Assembly: GCF_020515695.1 (NCBI RefSeq)
Contig: NZ_JAIWJA010000002.1
Span: 248,001-312,000, forward strand
DNA: 64,000 bases
DNA from: Pseudomonas sp. MWU16-30317
Lineage (GTDB): Bacteria > Pseudomonadota > Gammaproteobacteria > Pseudomonadales > Pseudomonadaceae
Direction: 5' to 3'
The notes below the pieces were generated by a model. The model was not told the origin of the DNA. It saw nothing but the letters and a program-made list of their open reading frames with translations, and did not search any database. Made by a program: the position numbers and the translations under genes. Below are positions 1-9,389 of the stretch, in pieces (the stretch's first letter is position 1; every line of letters starts with the position of its first letter).

Positions 1-828
1 AGCATGCTGATCGTGCTGATCGGCTTCTACGGTTACATCCTCTGGACGGCGGTGATTTCCTTCACCAGCTCCAGCTTCATGCCCACGTACAAGTGGGTCG
101 GCCTGGCGCAATACGCTCGGCTCTGGGACAACGATCGCTGGTGGGTCGCCAGCAAGAACCTCGCGGTATTCGGCTTCCTGTTCATCGCCATCAGCCTGGT
201 GCTTGGCGTGTTCCTGGCCGTACTGCTCGACCAACGCATTCGCCGCGAAGGCTTCATTCGCACGATTTACCTGTACCCCATGGCACTGTCGATGATCGTC
301 ACCGGCACCGCCTGGAAGTGGTTGCTCAACCCCGGCCTGGGCCTCGACAAGATGCTCCGTGACTGGGGCTGGGACGGTTTTCGCATGGACTGGCTGGTCG
401 ACCCGAGCCGCGTGGTGTATTGCCTGGTGATCGCTGCCGTGTGGCAGTCGTCGGGGTTCGTCATGGCGTTGTTCCTGGCCGGACTGCGGGGTGTCGATCA
501 GTCGATCATCCGCGCCGCTCAGGTCGATGGCGCCAGCTTGCCCACCATCTATCTGCGCATCGTGCTGCCCAGCCTGCGCCCGGTATTCTTCAGTGCCTTC
601 ATGATCCTCGCGCACATCGCCATCAAGAGTTTCGACCTGGTGGCGGCGATGACCGCAGGCGGCCCCGGCTACTCCTCGGACCTGCCAGCGATGTTCATGT
701 ATTCCTTCACCTTCAGCCGCGGCCAGATGGCCATGGGCTCGGCCAGTGCGATTCTGATGTTGTGCGCGATCCTGACGATCCTGGTGCCGTACCTGTACTC
801 CGAACTGCGAGGCAAGCGCCATGAGTGA
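1..828 (+). CDS. gtsB: Glucose/sugar ABC transporter permease GtsB (5' truncated)
   Basis: Inner-membrane permease of the glucose/mannose ABC importer. The reading frame is open from base 1 and enters in mid-protein. Family members of about 300 residues carry some 28 more N-terminal residues, so the true start lies outside the window and the ATG at 4 is probably internal. Several hydrophobic segments are visible, and the cytoplasmic EAA-type loop reads RAAQVDGASLPTIYLRIVLP, the contact site for the ATPase. The stop overlaps the start of the next permease by 8 bases, so gtsB-gtsC-gtsD are one operon. The substrate-binding protein gene would be expected just upstream of the window. Confidence 0.93.
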   Translation, partial: SMLIVLIGFYGYILWTAVISFTSSSFMPTYKWVGLAQYARLWDNDRWWVASKNLAVFGFLFIAISLVLGVFLAVLLDQRIRREGFIRTIYLYPMALSMIVTGTAWKWLLNPGLGLDKMLRDWGWDGFRMDWLVDPSRVVYCLVIAAVWQSSGFVMALFLAGLRGVDQSIIRAAQVDGASLPTIYLRIVLPSLRPVFFSAFMILAHIAIKSFDLVAAMTAGGPGYSSDLPAMFMYSFTFSRGQMAMGSASAILMLCAILTILVPYLYSELRGKRHE

Positions 829-1666
829 TCGTCCACAACGCACGCCGCTGAGCCTCAGTCGCGTGGCCATCTACACCGTTCTGCTGATTGCTGCGGCGGT
901 GTATCTGGTGCCGCTGGTGGTCATGCTGCTGACCAGCTTCAAGTCGCCCGACGATATCCGCACCGGCAATCTGCTCAGCTGGCCGGCCGTGGTCACCGGC
1001 ATTGGCTGGATCAAGGCCTGGGACACGGTCGGCGGGTATTTCTGGAACTCAGTGAGGATCACCGTACCGGCCGTATTGATTTCGACCTTCATCGGCGCGC
1101 TCAACGGCTACGTGCTGTCGATGTGGCGCTTCCGCGGCTCGCAATTGTTTTTCGGCCTGCTGCTGTTCGGCTGCTTTCTGCCGTTCCAGACCGTCCTGCT
1201 GCCGGCGTCCTTCACCCTCGGCAAGCTGGGCCTGGCCAACACCACCACGGGCCTGGTGTTGGTGCACATCGTGTACGGCCTGGCCTTCACCACGCTGTTT
1301 TTCCGCAACTACTACACCAGCGTGCCGGGTGCCTTGGTGGCGGCGGCGCGGCTGGACGGGGCTGGGTTTTTTACCATCTTCAACAAGATCCTGTTGCCGA
1401 TGTCGATCCCTATCATCATGGTCTGCCTGATCTGGCAGTTCACCCAGATATGGAACGACTTCCTGTTCGGCGTGGTGTTCGCCAGTGGTGACGTGCAGCC
1501 GATCACGGTGGCGCTCAACAACCTGGTCAACACCAGCACCGGGGTCAAGGAATACAACGTAGACATGGCCGCGGCGATGATCGCCGGGCTGCCGACACTG
1601 CTGGTGTATGTACTGGCGGGCAAGTATTTCCTGCGTGGGCTCGCTGCCGGCGCGGTCAAGGGGTAG
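821..1666 (+). CDS. gtsC: Glucose/sugar ABC transporter permease GtsC
   Basis: Second inner-membrane permease of the sugar importer, 281 residues, of the MalG type. An N-terminal transmembrane segment (about residues 15-38) is followed by further hydrophobic helices. The EAA loop (AAARLDGAGFFTIFNKILLP) lies in the second half. It starts inside the end of gtsB and ends 3 bases before the ATPase gene, so the three are probably translationally coupled. It is assigned to glucose because the cluster continues into OprB, HexR and the Entner-Doudoroff enzymes; sequence alone would only say 'carbohydrate permease'. Confidence 0.93.
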   Translation: MSDRPQRTPLSLSRVAIYTVLLIAAAVYLVPLVVMLLTSFKSPDDIRTGNLLSWPAVVTGIGWIKAWDTVGGYFWNSVRITVPAVLISTFIGALNGYVLSMWRFRGSQLFFGLLLFGCFLPFQTVLLPASFTLGKLGLANTTTGLVLVHIVYGLAFTTLFFRNYYTSVPGALVAAARLDGAGFFTIFNKILLPMSIPIIMVCLIWQFTQIWNDFLFGVVFASGDVQPITVALNNLVNTSTGVKEYNVDMAAAMIAGLPTLLVYVLAGKYFLRGLAAGAVKG

Positions 1667-1669
1667 AAC

Positions 1670-2830
1670 ATGGCAACGCTTGAACTGCGCAATGTAAACA
1701 AGACCTACGGCAGCGGTTTGCCGGACACCTTGAAAAATATCGAACTGAAGATCAACGACGGTGAGTTCTTGATTCTGGTCGGCCCGTCCGGTTGTGGGAA
1801 ATCCACCCTGATGAACTGCATCGCGGGCCTGGAGAATATCTCCGGCGGCGCGATCCTGGTGGATGACAGCGACATCAGCGGCATGAGCCCCAAGGATCGC
1901 GACATCGCCATGGTGTTCCAGTCCTATGCGCTGTACCCGACCATGACGGTGCGCGAGAACATCGCCTTCGGCCTGAAGATTCGCAAGATGGCCCCGGCGG
2001 CCATCGAAGAAGAAGTCGCCCGAGTCGCCAAGCTGTTGCAGATCGAGCACCTGCTGGGCCGCAAACCGGGCCAGCTGTCCGGTGGCCAGCAGCAGCGTGT
2101 GGCCATGGGCCGCGCGTTGGCGCGGCGGCCGAAGATCTATCTGTTCGACGAGCCGCTGTCCAACCTGGACGCCAAGCTGCGGGTAGAAATGCGCACTGAA
2201 ATGAAACTGATGCACCAGCGTCTCAAGACCACCACCGTGTACGTCACCCACGACCAGATCGAGGCCATGACGCTGGGCGACAAGGTGGCGGTGATGAAGG
2301 ACGGCATCATCCAGCAATTCGGAACGCCCAAGGACATCTACAACGATCCGGCCAATCTGTTCGTCGCCAGTTTCATCGGTTCGCCGCCGATGAACTTCAT
2401 TCCCCTGCGCCTGCAACGCCAGGACGGCCGCCTCGTGGCGCTGCTCGACAGCGGCCAGGCGCGTTGCGAACTGGCCCTGGGCATCGACGAGGCCGGCCTC
2501 GAGGATCGCGAAGTGATCCTCGGCATGCGCCCGGAGCAGATCGGCCTGGTGGGCAGTGATGCCAGCGAGTTGCCAAGCATTCGCGCCGAAGTGCAGGTCA
2601 TCGAACCCACTGGGCCGGACACCCTGGTGTTCGTCACGCTCAATCAGACCAAAGTCTGTTGCCGCCTGGCACCGGACATGGCGCCACAGGTAGGCGAGAC
2701 CCTCAACCTGCAGTTCGATCCGAGCAAGGTGTTGCTGTTCGACGCCAAGAGCGGTGAACGTCTGGGGGTTGTCGGCCAGCCGCAGTCTGCACCCCGCGCC
2801 GGTAACGTCGCGCAGTTCAAGGGTCGTTGA
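1670..2830 (+). CDS. gtsD: Sugar ABC transporter ATPase GtsD (MalK/UgpC type)
   Basis: ATP-binding subunit that powers the GtsBC permease, 386 residues. Visible motifs in order: Walker [10 protein letters not shown] (about residue 38), Q-loop [11 protein letters not shown], signature LSGGQQQR, Walker [12 protein letters not shown], and H-loop YVTHDQ. The C-terminal third is the TOBE/OB-fold regulatory domain typical of the MalK subfamily, which takes up oligosaccharides, glucose or glycerol phosphate. The next gene, the OprB porin, is on the same strand after a 100-base gap that holds an A-rich translational control motif. Confidence 0.95.
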   Translation: MATLELRNVNKTYGSGLPDTLKNIELKINDGEFLILVGPSGCGKSTLMNCIAGLENISGGAILVDDSDISGMSPKDRDIAMVFQSYALYPTMTVRENIAFGLKIRKMAPAAIEEEVARVAKLLQIEHLLGRKPGQLSGGQQQRVAMGRALARRPKIYLFDEPLSNLDAKLRVEMRTEMKLMHQRLKTTTVYVTHDQIEAMTLGDKVAVMKDGIIQQFGTPKDIYNDPANLFVASFIGSPPMNFIPLRLQRQDGRLVALLDSGQARCELALGIDEAGLEDREVILGMRPEQIGLVGSDASELPSIRAEVQVIEPTGPDTLVFVTLNQTKVCCRLAPDMAPQVGETLNLQFDPSKVLLFDAKSGERLGVVGQPQSAPRAGNVAQFKGR

Positions 2831-2902
2831 AAACCGGCGAATGGCCTGTCATTTGCCCATCGAGTTGTCACTGCAGCACGCCCCGGCTTGAAGGGTTGGG
2901 GC

Positions 2903-2918
2903 TAATAACAATAAAACG
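2903..2918 (+). promoter_or_regulatory. Candidate Hfq/Crc A-rich (CA) motif upstream of oprB
   Basis: The stretch TAATAACAATAAAACG sits immediately 5' of the oprB Shine-Dalgarno (AGGACGCAAAGG before ATG 2931). It has the AAxAAxAA pattern to which Hfq and Crc bind in Pseudomonas to block translation of sugar-uptake mRNAs during catabolite repression. Position and pattern are seen; the function is inferred from the known biology of this operon family. Confidence 0.5.
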
Positions 2919-2930
2919 AGGACGCAAAGG

Positions 2931-4292
2931 ATGAACAAGTACACCACCAAGGCACCCGCCAGATTGCAGTTGATCGGGCGGCTGTCGATGCTCGGAGCGT
3001 TGGGGCTTGCGGGCACGGCCCAGGCGACCGACGCGTTTGACGCCAATTCGCCATGGATGTCCGGCGACTGGGGCGGCACGCGTACCGAGCTGCTGAACAA
3101 GGGCTACGATTTTTCCCTGGAGTACGTGGGCGAAGTCGGCAGCAACCTCAAGGGCGGCTACGACCACGACACCACGGCGCGCTACAGCGACCAGTTCGCC
3201 CTGGGCGTGAAGTTCGATCTGCAGAAAATCCTCGGCTGGAACGACGCCGAAGCCAAGATCACCATCACCGAGCGTAGTGGTCGCAACATTTCCAACGATC
3301 GGATCGGCGACCCGCGTGGCGGCACCTTCAGCTCGTCCCAAGAGGTATGGGGGCGCGGCCAGACCTACCGCCTGACCCAGATGTGGATCAAGCAGAAATA
3401 CTTCGACGGCGCGCTGGACGTCAAAGTCGGCCGCTTCGGCCCGGGCGAGGAGTTCAACAGCTTCCCGTGCGACTTCCAGAATCTGGCCTTCTGCGGTTCG
3501 CAGGTGGGTAACTGGGCCGGTAGCGTCTGGTACAACTGGCCGGTCAGCCAGTGGGCGTTGCGCGTCAAGTATCACCTGACGCCGGACGTCTACGCGCAGA
3601 TCGGTGCGTTCGAGCAGAATCCGTCGAACCTGGATCGCCAGAACGGCTTCAAACTCAGCGGTAGCGGTACCAAGGGCGTGCTGTTGCCGGTCGAACTGGT
3701 ATGGACGCCGAAGGTCAACGACTTGCCCGGCGAATACCGTGTGGGCTACTACAAGAGCTCGGCGCAAGCTGACGATGTCTACGAAGGCGCCGACGGTCAG
3801 GCCCAGCCGATCTCCGGCGGTGCATACAAGTCTCACGACAGCAAGCACGGCTGGTGGGTCGTGGCGCAGCAACAGCTGACCACGCACAACGGTGACAAGA
3901 ACCGCGGCCTGAGCATCTTCGCCAACGCCACGGTGCACGACAAGGCCACCAACTACATCGATAACTACCAGCAGTTCGGTTTCACCTACAAGGGCCCGTT
4001 CGATGCGCGTCCCAAGGATGATATCGGTATCGGTGTGGCGCGTATCCACGTCAACGACGACGCCCAGGATCAACGCCGTCTGGTCAATGATTTGAGCGGT
4101 ATCACCGACTATGACAACCCAGGCTACCTGCCGGTGCAGAGCACCGAGTACAACGCCGAGATCTACTACGGCTTCCACCTGGCCAACTGGCTTACCGTGC
4201 GGCCCAACCTGCAGTACGTGAAGCACCCTGGCGGTATCGACAAGGTCGACGATGCCATCGTTGCCGGGTTGAAGATTCAGTCGAGCTTCTGA
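2931..4292 (+). CDS. oprB: Carbohydrate-selective outer-membrane porin OprB
   Basis: Outer-membrane beta-barrel through which glucose enters the periplasm, 453 residues. The first ~33 residues form a signal peptide with cleavage likely after the Ala-Gln-Ala near GTAQA. The mature N-terminus contains the OprB-family motif MSGDWGGTR. The protein ends with Phe (IQSSF), as expected for BamA-dependent insertion. It lies downstream of the ABC importer genes, so substrate passes from OprB to the periplasmic binding protein to GtsBCD. The following gene, hexR, is convergent. Confidence 0.95.
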   Translation: MNKYTTKAPARLQLIGRLSMLGALGLAGTAQATDAFDANSPWMSGDWGGTRTELLNKGYDFSLEYVGEVGSNLKGGYDHDTTARYSDQFALGVKFDLQKILGWNDAEAKITITERSGRNISNDRIGDPRGGTFSSSQEVWGRGQTYRLTQMWIKQKYFDGALDVKVGRFGPGEEFNSFPCDFQNLAFCGSQVGNWAGSVWYNWPVSQWALRVKYHLTPDVYAQIGAFEQNPSNLDRQNGFKLSGSGTKGVLLPVELVWTPKVNDLPGEYRVGYYKSSAQADDVYEGADGQAQPISGGAYKSHDSKHGWWVVAQQQLTTHNGDKNRGLSIFANATVHDKATNYIDNYQQFGFTYKGPFDARPKDDIGIGVARIHVNDDAQDQRRLVNDLSGITDYDNPGYLPVQSTEYNAEIYYGFHLANWLTVRPNLQYVKHPGGIDKVDDAIVAGLKIQSSF

Positions 4293-4303
4293 GGATGTAA
4301 AAG

Positions 4304-4328
4304 CGGGGGAGGGGCAATCCCTTCCCCG
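4304..4328 (+). terminator. GC hairpin after oprB (possible terminator)
   Basis: A near-perfect hairpin CGGGGGAGGGG-caat-CCCTTCCCCG begins 12 bases after the oprB stop. It lacks a clear T-run, so termination is uncertain; it may instead protect the mRNA 3' end. Confidence 0.4.
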
Positions 4329-4339
4329 TTCGTCTCGAT

Positions 4340-4374
4340 GGCCCCTTCGCGAGCAAGGCTTGCCCGCGAAGGCC
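4340..4374. repeat. REP-type palindrome between oprB and hexR
   Basis: Inverted repeat with arms GGCCCCTTCGCG and CGCGAAGGCC around the core GAGCAAGGCTTGCC, which is the common Pseudomonas REP sequence. It lies between two convergent genes, the usual place for such elements. Confidence 0.75.
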
Positions 4375-4395
4375 GTTACGCGGTGAGCCTGCTAT

Positions 4396-5256
4396 TCACT
4401 CCTCCGCCGGATAGCGGCTGGCGTTCAAACTCTCTTTGATCTTGCGCAAATGCGGCTGGAAGTCAGTGCCGCGACGCAGGGTCATGCCTGTGGCCAGCAC
4501 ATCGAGTACGGTTAACTGAATGATGCGCGAGGTCATCGGCATGTAGATGTCGGTATCTTCGGGCAGCGGGATGTTCAAGCTCATCGAGCAAGCCTGTGCC
4601 AGCGGCGAGTTCATGGCCGTCAAGCCCAGCACTGATGCGCCGTTTTCCCGCGCCGTGCGCGCCACTTCCACCAGCTCGCGGGTACGCCCGGTGTAGGAAA
4701 TGATCACGAACAGCTCGCCGGTATGGGCCACCGATGCGAGCATGCGCTGCATCAGCACGTCGGCGTGGGCGGTGACCGCCAGGTTGAAGCGGAAGAACTT
4801 GTGCTGCGCATCCATGGCCACCGGCGCCGAAGCGCCGAGGCCGAAGAAGTGGATCTGCCGCGCCTGGATCATCATGTCGACGGCGCGGCTGACCAGCGCC
4901 GGGTCCAATTGCTGGCAGGCGCTGTCCAGCGAGGCGATGGCGCTGGCAAAGATTTTTTGCGTATAGGCCGCCGGGTCGTCATCCTCCTCTACGGCGCGGC
5001 TTACATAAGCGGCGCCGCTGGCCAGGCTCTGGGCCAGTTGCAGCTTGAGTTCGGGATAACCACTGACCCCGAACGAGCGGCAAAAGCGGTTGACGGTCGG
5101 TTCGCTGACCTTGGCCGCCTGAGCCAAGGCGGCGATACTGAAGCGTGTGGCCTGCTGAGGGTTGAGCAAGATGGCTTCGGCCACCTTGCGCTCGGCCTTG
5201 TTGAGCTCTTCCAGGCGACCTTTGATCTGCTCCAGAAGGTTTCGCGCGCGGTCCAT
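4396..5256 (-). CDS. hexR: HexR, RpiR-family repressor of glucose catabolism
   Basis: DNA-binding repressor of zwf-pgl-eda and other Entner-Doudoroff genes; in Pseudomonas it is released by 2-keto-3-deoxy-6-phosphogluconate. The 286 residues show an N-terminal helix-turn-helix of the RpiR type (about residues 1-77, with [19 protein letters not shown]) and a C-terminal SIS sugar-phosphate domain (from about 125, [18 protein letters not shown] and [11 protein letters not shown]). The start is supported by AGGAG seven bases upstream. It is divergent from zwf with a palindromic operator candidate in between, so it probably also controls itself. Confidence 0.96.
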   Translation of the reverse strand: MDRARNLLEQIKGRLEELNKAERKVAEAILLNPQQATRFSIAALAQAAKVSEPTVNRFCRSFGVSGYPELKLQLAQSLASGAAYVSRAVEEDDDPAAYTQKIFASAIASLDSACQQLDPALVSRAVDMMIQARQIHFFGLGASAPVAMDAQHKFFRFNLAVTAHADVLMQRMLASVAHTGELFVIISYTGRTRELVEVARTARENGASVLGLTAMNSPLAQACSMSLNIPLPEDTDIYMPMTSRIIQLTVLDVLATGMTLRRGTDFQPHLRKIKESLNASRYPAEE

Positions 5257-5378
5257 GGTGTCTCCTGGTTGGGGGAAAACAGCCGTTGGGCATCTGCCAT
5301 GAGGCTGTCGTCAGGGTGGTCTATCGTACTGATGGCCCACTGGGATCACCACTTGAATCTGGTAAAGCGGCCAAATGT

Positions 5379-5394
5379 TGTGGTTATTACTACA
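5379..5394. promoter_or_regulatory. Candidate HexR operator
   Basis: TGTGGTTATTACTACA matches its own reverse complement at 12 of 16 positions. It lies 65 bases before the zwf ATG and 123 bases before the hexR start. TGT...ACA half-sites with an AT-rich centre are what is known for HexR sites, and this is the best palindrome in the hexR-zwf gap. Confidence 0.6.
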
Positions 5395-5458
5395 TTTACC
5401 TTGAAAATCGCCGTTGAAAACGGTATTTCTACTTCAACTTGATAAAAGAAAAAACATC

Positions 5459-6928
5459 ATGCTCTCGAACCCTGCAGACCCTTGCACATTTGCCCTGTTC
5501 GGCGCCCTTGGCGACCTGGCACTGCGCAAACTGTTCCCGGCGTTGTACCAGCTGGACAGAGCCGAGCTGTTGCACGCAGAAACGCGCATTCTGGCGCTGT
5601 CGCGTGAAGCCGGTACGGTGGACGAGCACCTGGCGAACATCGAGTCGCGCTTGCGCAGCTTCGTCGGCGAAGCGCAGATCGAAGAGGCACCGCTCAAGCG
5701 TTTCCTGGCGCGTCTGAGCTACGTGCATGTGGACTTTCTCGAGGTCAACGACTACTACGCGCTGGCCGAAGTGGTGGGCGATGTCGACCAACTGATCGCC
5801 TATTTCGCGACCCCGGCAGCGGTCTATGGTGCTATCTGCGAGAACCTGGCCAAGGCCGGGCTGACCGAGCGTACCCGTGCCGTGCTGGAAAAACCCATCG
5901 GCCATGACCTGGAATCGTCACGCCGGGTCAACGATGCGGTGGCGCAGTATTTTCCGGAAAACCGCGTCTATCGGATCGACCATTATCTGGGCAAGGAGAC
6001 GGTACAGAACCTCATCGCCCTGCGCTTTGCCAACAGCCTCTTCGAAACCCAGTGGAACCAGAATTCCATCTCCCACGTGGAGATCACCGTGGCCGAAAAG
6101 GTCGGTATCGAGGGCCGCTGGGGCTACTTCGACAAGGCTGGCCAACTGCGCGACATGATCCAGAACCACCTGTTGCAGCTGCTGTGCCTGATCGCCATGG
6201 ACCCGCCGGCGGACCTCTCCGCCGACAGTATCCGCGACGAGAAGGTCAAGGTGCTCAAGGCCTTGGCGCCGATCACCTCCGACGGCCTGAACACTCAAGT
6301 GGTGCGCGGTCAGTACATCGCTGGCTACGCCGAGGGCAAGCCGGTCCCGGGTTACCTGGAGGAAGAAAACTCCAACACCCAGAGCGATACCGAAACCTTC
6401 GTCGCCCTGCGTGCCGATATCCGCAACTGGCGCTGGGCCGGGGTGCCGTTCTATCTGCGTACCGGCAAGCGCATGCCGCAAAAGCTGTCGCAGATCGTTA
6501 TCCATTTCAAGGAGCCGCCGCATTACATCTTCGCTCCTGAACAGCGCCTGCAGATCGGCAACAAACTGATCATTCGCCTGCAACCGGATGAAAGCATTTC
6601 GTTGCGGGTAATGACCAAGGAGCAGGGCCTGGACAAGGGCATGCAATTGCGTAGCGGTCCGTTGCAACTGAATTTTTCCGACACTAATCGCGGCGGCCGT
6701 ACTCCAGATGCCTATGAGCGTCTGCTGCTGGAAGTGATGAAGGGCAATCAGAACCTGTTTGTCCGTAAAGATGAAATCGAATACGCGTGGAAATGGTGTG
6801 ATCAGCTGATCGCCGGGTGGAAGAAATCCGCCGATGCGCCCAAGCCGTACGCGGCCGGGTCGTGGGGGCCGATGAGCTCGATTGCACTGATTACCCGCGA
6901 TGGGAGGTCTTGGTATGGCGATATCTGA
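5459..6928 (+). CDS. zwf: Glucose-6-phosphate 1-dehydrogenase
   Basis: Oxidises glucose 6-phosphate to 6-phosphogluconolactone with NAD(P)+, the first cytosolic step of the Entner-Doudoroff route. 489 residues, normal for the family. The N-terminal nucleotide-binding motif is [11 protein letters not shown], and the catalytic motif [13 protein letters not shown] is present. I chose the ATG at 5459 (MLSNPADPC) because homologues begin there; an in-frame TTG at 5414 would add 15 residues with no similarity. It overlaps pgl by 14 bases and forms an operon with pgl and eda under HexR. Confidence 0.97.
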   Translation: MLSNPADPCTFALFGALGDLALRKLFPALYQLDRAELLHAETRILALSREAGTVDEHLANIESRLRSFVGEAQIEEAPLKRFLARLSYVHVDFLEVNDYYALAEVVGDVDQLIAYFATPAAVYGAICENLAKAGLTERTRAVLEKPIGHDLESSRRVNDAVAQYFPENRVYRIDHYLGKETVQNLIALRFANSLFETQWNQNSISHVEITVAEKVGIEGRWGYFDKAGQLRDMIQNHLLQLLCLIAMDPPADLSADSIRDEKVKVLKALAPITSDGLNTQVVRGQYIAGYAEGKPVPGYLEEENSNTQSDTETFVALRADIRNWRWAGVPFYLRTGKRMPQKLSQIVIHFKEPPHYIFAPEQRLQIGNKLIIRLQPDESISLRVMTKEQGLDKGMQLRSGPLQLNFSDTNRGGRTPDAYERLLLEVMKGNQNLFVRKDEIEYAWKWCDQLIAGWKKSADAPKPYAAGSWGPMSSIALITRDGRSWYGDI

Positions 6929-7625
6929 ACTGCAACTGCCCCAGGGTGTAAGCACCCAGGAATTCCCCAGCGCGCCGTTACTGGCCGAGGCGTTGGCCGA
7001 GCGTGTGGTGGGGCAACTGCGCGAAGCCATCGAGGCTCGCGGCGTGGCCACGCTGGTGGTCTCCGGGGGCAAGAGCCCGATTGCGTTGTTCCAGCATCTG
7101 GTACGCCTGCCGCTGGACTGGTCCAAGGTGGTGATCACCTTGGCGGACGAACGCTGGGTGCCGGTCGAGCACGTCGACAGCAACGAAGCGCTGCTGCGTC
7201 GTTACCTGCTGGTAGGCGCGGTGGCCAAGGCGAAATTCATCGGCCTGTACCGCTCCGCCGAGAGTCAGGAAAAGGCCGCGCTGGCCGCTGACGAAGCGCT
7301 GGCCGAGCTGCCGGCCATCGACGTGCTGGTGCTGGGCATGGGCGACGACGGTCATACCGCCTCGCTGTTCCCGAACAGCCCGAACCTGACCCAGGCGCTT
7401 GACCCGCAGGGTACTCGTCGCTGCTGGCCGATGCTGGCGCCGACCGTACCCCATCAACGCTTGAGCATGAGCCGCGCGCTGCTGGCCAGCGCCCGGCACC
7501 CGCTGCTGTCCATTTCCGGACAGGGCAAACTTGATACTTTGCGCACGGCCGCGAGTGGCGATGAAGCCACCATGCCGGTGCGTGCCTTTTTGCAATCCCC
7601 GTTGGAAATCTACTGGTGCCCATGA
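6915..7625 (+). CDS. pgl: 6-phosphogluconolactonase
   Basis: Hydrolyses 6-phosphogluconolactone to 6-phosphogluconate. About 236 residues of the DevB/NagB-like fold, with [16 protein letters not shown] and [15 protein letters not shown] as the recognisable motifs. The start at 6915 (MAISELQL) follows GGGAGG by seven bases and lies inside the 3' end of zwf, in a different frame. The stop codon overlaps a possible upstream eda ATG. It acts between Zwf and Eda in the same operon; 6-phosphogluconate dehydratase (edd) is not in this window. Confidence 0.95.
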   Translation: MAISELQLPQGVSTQEFPSAPLLAEALAERVVGQLREAIEARGVATLVVSGGKSPIALFQHLVRLPLDWSKVVITLADERWVPVEHVDSNEALLRRYLLVGAVAKAKFIGLYRSAESQEKAALAADEALAELPAIDVLVLGMGDDGHTASLFPNSPNLTQALDPQGTRRCWPMLAPTVPHQRLSMSRALLASARHPLLSISGQGKLDTLRTAASGDEATMPVRAFLQSPLEIYWCP

Positions 7626-7642
7626 GCCAAGGACCCGCCGCT

Positions 7643-8311
7643 ATGACGACGCCCGCACAACAACAAAGCCGCATGGCCGACAAGATCGCCCGCATCGACG
7701 CGATCTGCGCGCAAGCCCGCATCCTGCCGGTGATCACGATCAACCGTGAGCAGGACATCCTGCCCATGGCCGATGCCCTGGCCGCCGGTGGTCTGCGCAC
7801 CCTCGAGGTGACGTTGCGCTCCGAGCTGGGCCTCAAGGCCATCAAGATTCTGCGCGAGCAACGCCCTGAATTGTCGATCGGCGCCGGTACGGTGCTGAGC
7901 CGCGAGATGTATGCGGCGGTCGAGGCCGCTGGCGCGCAGTTCGTGGTCACGCCAGGCGTGACCCAGGACATCCTGCAAGTGGGCCTCGAAAGCGACCTGC
8001 CGTTGTTGGCGGGCACCTCCAGCGCCTCCGACATCATGCTCGGCTATGCCCTGGGCTACCGACGCTTCAAGTTGTTCCCGGCGGAAGTCAGCGGCGGTGT
8101 CGCCGCACTCAAGGCCCTGGGTGGCCCATTCGTAGGCGTGCGTTTCTGCCCGACCGGCGGCGTGGGCCCGGCCAACATCAAGAGCTACATGAGCCAGCCC
8201 AATGTGATGTGCGTGGGCGGCAGCTGGATGCTCGACAGCGCCTGGATCAAGAACGGCGACTGGGCTCGGGTCCAGGAAGCCAGTGCCGAGGCGCTCGCGC
8301 TGCTGGACTGA
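7643..8311 (+). CDS. eda: 2-keto-3-deoxy-6-phosphogluconate aldolase
   Basis: Cleaves KDPG to pyruvate and glyceraldehyde 3-phosphate. 222 residues from the ATG at 7643 (MTTPAQ), which follows AAGGA by nine bases. A longer start at 7622, overlapping the pgl stop as ATGA, is possible. Visible family features are PVITINREQDILPMADAL, LEVTLRSE, the Schiff-base lysine region FKLFPAE, and FCPTGGV for phosphate binding. It is the last gene of the zwf-pgl-eda operon and is followed by a strong terminator. Its substrate KDPG is the HexR effector, so the enzyme closes a feedback loop. Confidence 0.96.
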   Translation: MTTPAQQQSRMADKIARIDAICAQARILPVITINREQDILPMADALAAGGLRTLEVTLRSELGLKAIKILREQRPELSIGAGTVLSREMYAAVEAAGAQFVVTPGVTQDILQVGLESDLPLLAGTSSASDIMLGYALGYRRFKLFPAEVSGGVAALKALGGPFVGVRFCPTGGVGPANIKSYMSQPNVMCVGGSWMLDSAWIKNGDWARVQEASAEALALLD

Positions 8312-8348
8312 TTCCAAAGTTTTGTTGCATGGCTTGACGGCTATTTGT

Positions 8349-8377
8349 GGTGCGCTCGGTCGGCGCACCTTTTTTTT
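8349..8377 (+). terminator. Rho-independent terminator of zwf-pgl-eda
   Basis: Perfect 7-bp stem GGTGCGC/GCGCACC with a 7-base loop, followed by eight T residues, 38 bases after the eda stop. Confidence 0.9.
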
Positions 8378-8402
8378 GCCTGCGAAAACCCGGCCGCCGC
8401 TC

Positions 8403-8642
8403 TCAATACTCCCGCGCTGGTGGCAGGCCATGCTTGGCCCGCAACGGGGCCAGCAGCTCCCCCAAGCCGTTGTGATCGATTTCCTGCATCAGCGCCAACA
8501 GTCCACCCAGCTCGCCTGAGGGGAAGCCTTCACGCGCGAACCAGTTAAGGTAAGGCCCTGGCAGATCGGCAATGATTCGGCCCTTGTATTTGCCGAACGG
8601 CATCTGTCGAGTGACCAGCAGTTCAAGTTTTTCAGGATTCAT
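8403..8642 (-). CDS. DUF3820-family small protein
   Basis: 79 residues from the ATG at 8642 (MNPEKLELL). It contains MPFGKYKGRIIADLPGPYLN and WFAREGFPSGELG, the hallmark of DUF3820, a small family sometimes compared with exonuclease-associated domains; its role is unknown. The open frame extends 25 codons further upstream, but that part lacks similarity to what I know of the family, so I prefer the internal start even though no strong Shine-Dalgarno is visible. It is convergent with eda. Confidence 0.75.
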   Translation of the reverse strand: MNPEKLELLVTRQMPFGKYKGRIIADLPGPYLNWFAREGFPSGELGGLLALMQEIDHNGLGELLAPLRAKHGLPPAREY

Positions 8643-8848
8643 TATCAAGCGCAGCAATAAAGAGTATGGAATTTTGAAAATACAGGCATTTTGCATGAGG
8701 GCCAATAGACGCTTCATGCATAACGACAGATTCGATAAAGTTCACCTATTCTCAACCTGTTGATTATAAACGTTTTTATATTTATAGAGAGTCTGGCACG
8801 AACCCTGCTCTATTCAGGTTAACCCTTAAACAGTTGGAGTTACTGAAT

Positions 8849-9304
8849 ATGAACGATCAAGCCAAAGACGTCGTAAAAGTACTGAACAATCTGATCGAAA
8901 CCTGCAAAGACGGTCAGGAAGGGTTCAAGACTTGTGCTGAAGATATCAAGAACCCTGAATTGAAAGCCCTGTTCATCAAGCGCTCCCAGGAGTGCGGTGT
9001 CTCGGCTGGCGAACTGCAGCAGGAAGTCATTGCACTGGGCGGCGAGCCTGAAGATTCCACCAGCGTAAGCGCTGATCTGCATCGCCGTTGGGTCGACTTG
9101 AAATCTCTGGTCACCGGCAAGAGCGAAGAAGCCGTGCTTAACGAAGCCGAGCGTGGTGAAGACCATGCCAAGGCCGCCTACAAGGAAGCCCTGGCTCAAC
9201 CACTGCCAGCGAATATCTATGCCATCGTCGAACGTCAGTTCGGTGGTGTGCAGCGTAATCACGATCAGGTCAAAGCGCTGCGTAATATCGCCCGCGCCAG
9301 CTGA
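8849..9304 (+). CDS. PA2169-type four-helix-bundle protein (DUF2383)
   Basis: 151 residues from ATG 8849, with GGAG about nine bases upstream. The sequence is strongly helical and charged, with the ferritin-like DUF2383 features (LNNLIETCKDGQEGFK, FIKRSQECGVSAGELQQEV, ERQFGGVQRNHDQVKALR). Members are small cytosolic or periplasmic helix bundles often linked to stress; the biochemical role is not known. It is a single gene with its own AT-rich upstream region and a terminator directly after it. Confidence 0.85.
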   Translation: MNDQAKDVVKVLNNLIETCKDGQEGFKTCAEDIKNPELKALFIKRSQECGVSAGELQQEVIALGGEPEDSTSVSADLHRRWVDLKSLVTGKSEEAVLNEAERGEDHAKAAYKEALAQPLPANIYAIVERQFGGVQRNHDQVKALRNIARAS

Positions 9305-9339
9305 TTTGCAATGAGTTAATGCGTGTGTCATCCCCTTTG

Positions 9340-9366
9340 ACGCCGGCTGTTGCCGGCGTTTTTTTG
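9340..9366 (+). terminator. Rho-independent terminator after the DUF2383 gene
   Basis: Stem ACGCCGGC/GCCGGCGT with a short loop and a run of seven T residues. Confidence 0.9.
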
Positions 9367-9389
9367 CGTGTGCTATCGGCCTTTGATGC

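Noticed and set aside
1049..2416. A 455-codon minus-strand open frame opposite gtsC and gtsD
   Set aside because: Same kind of shadow; no recognisable domain and no ribosome site.
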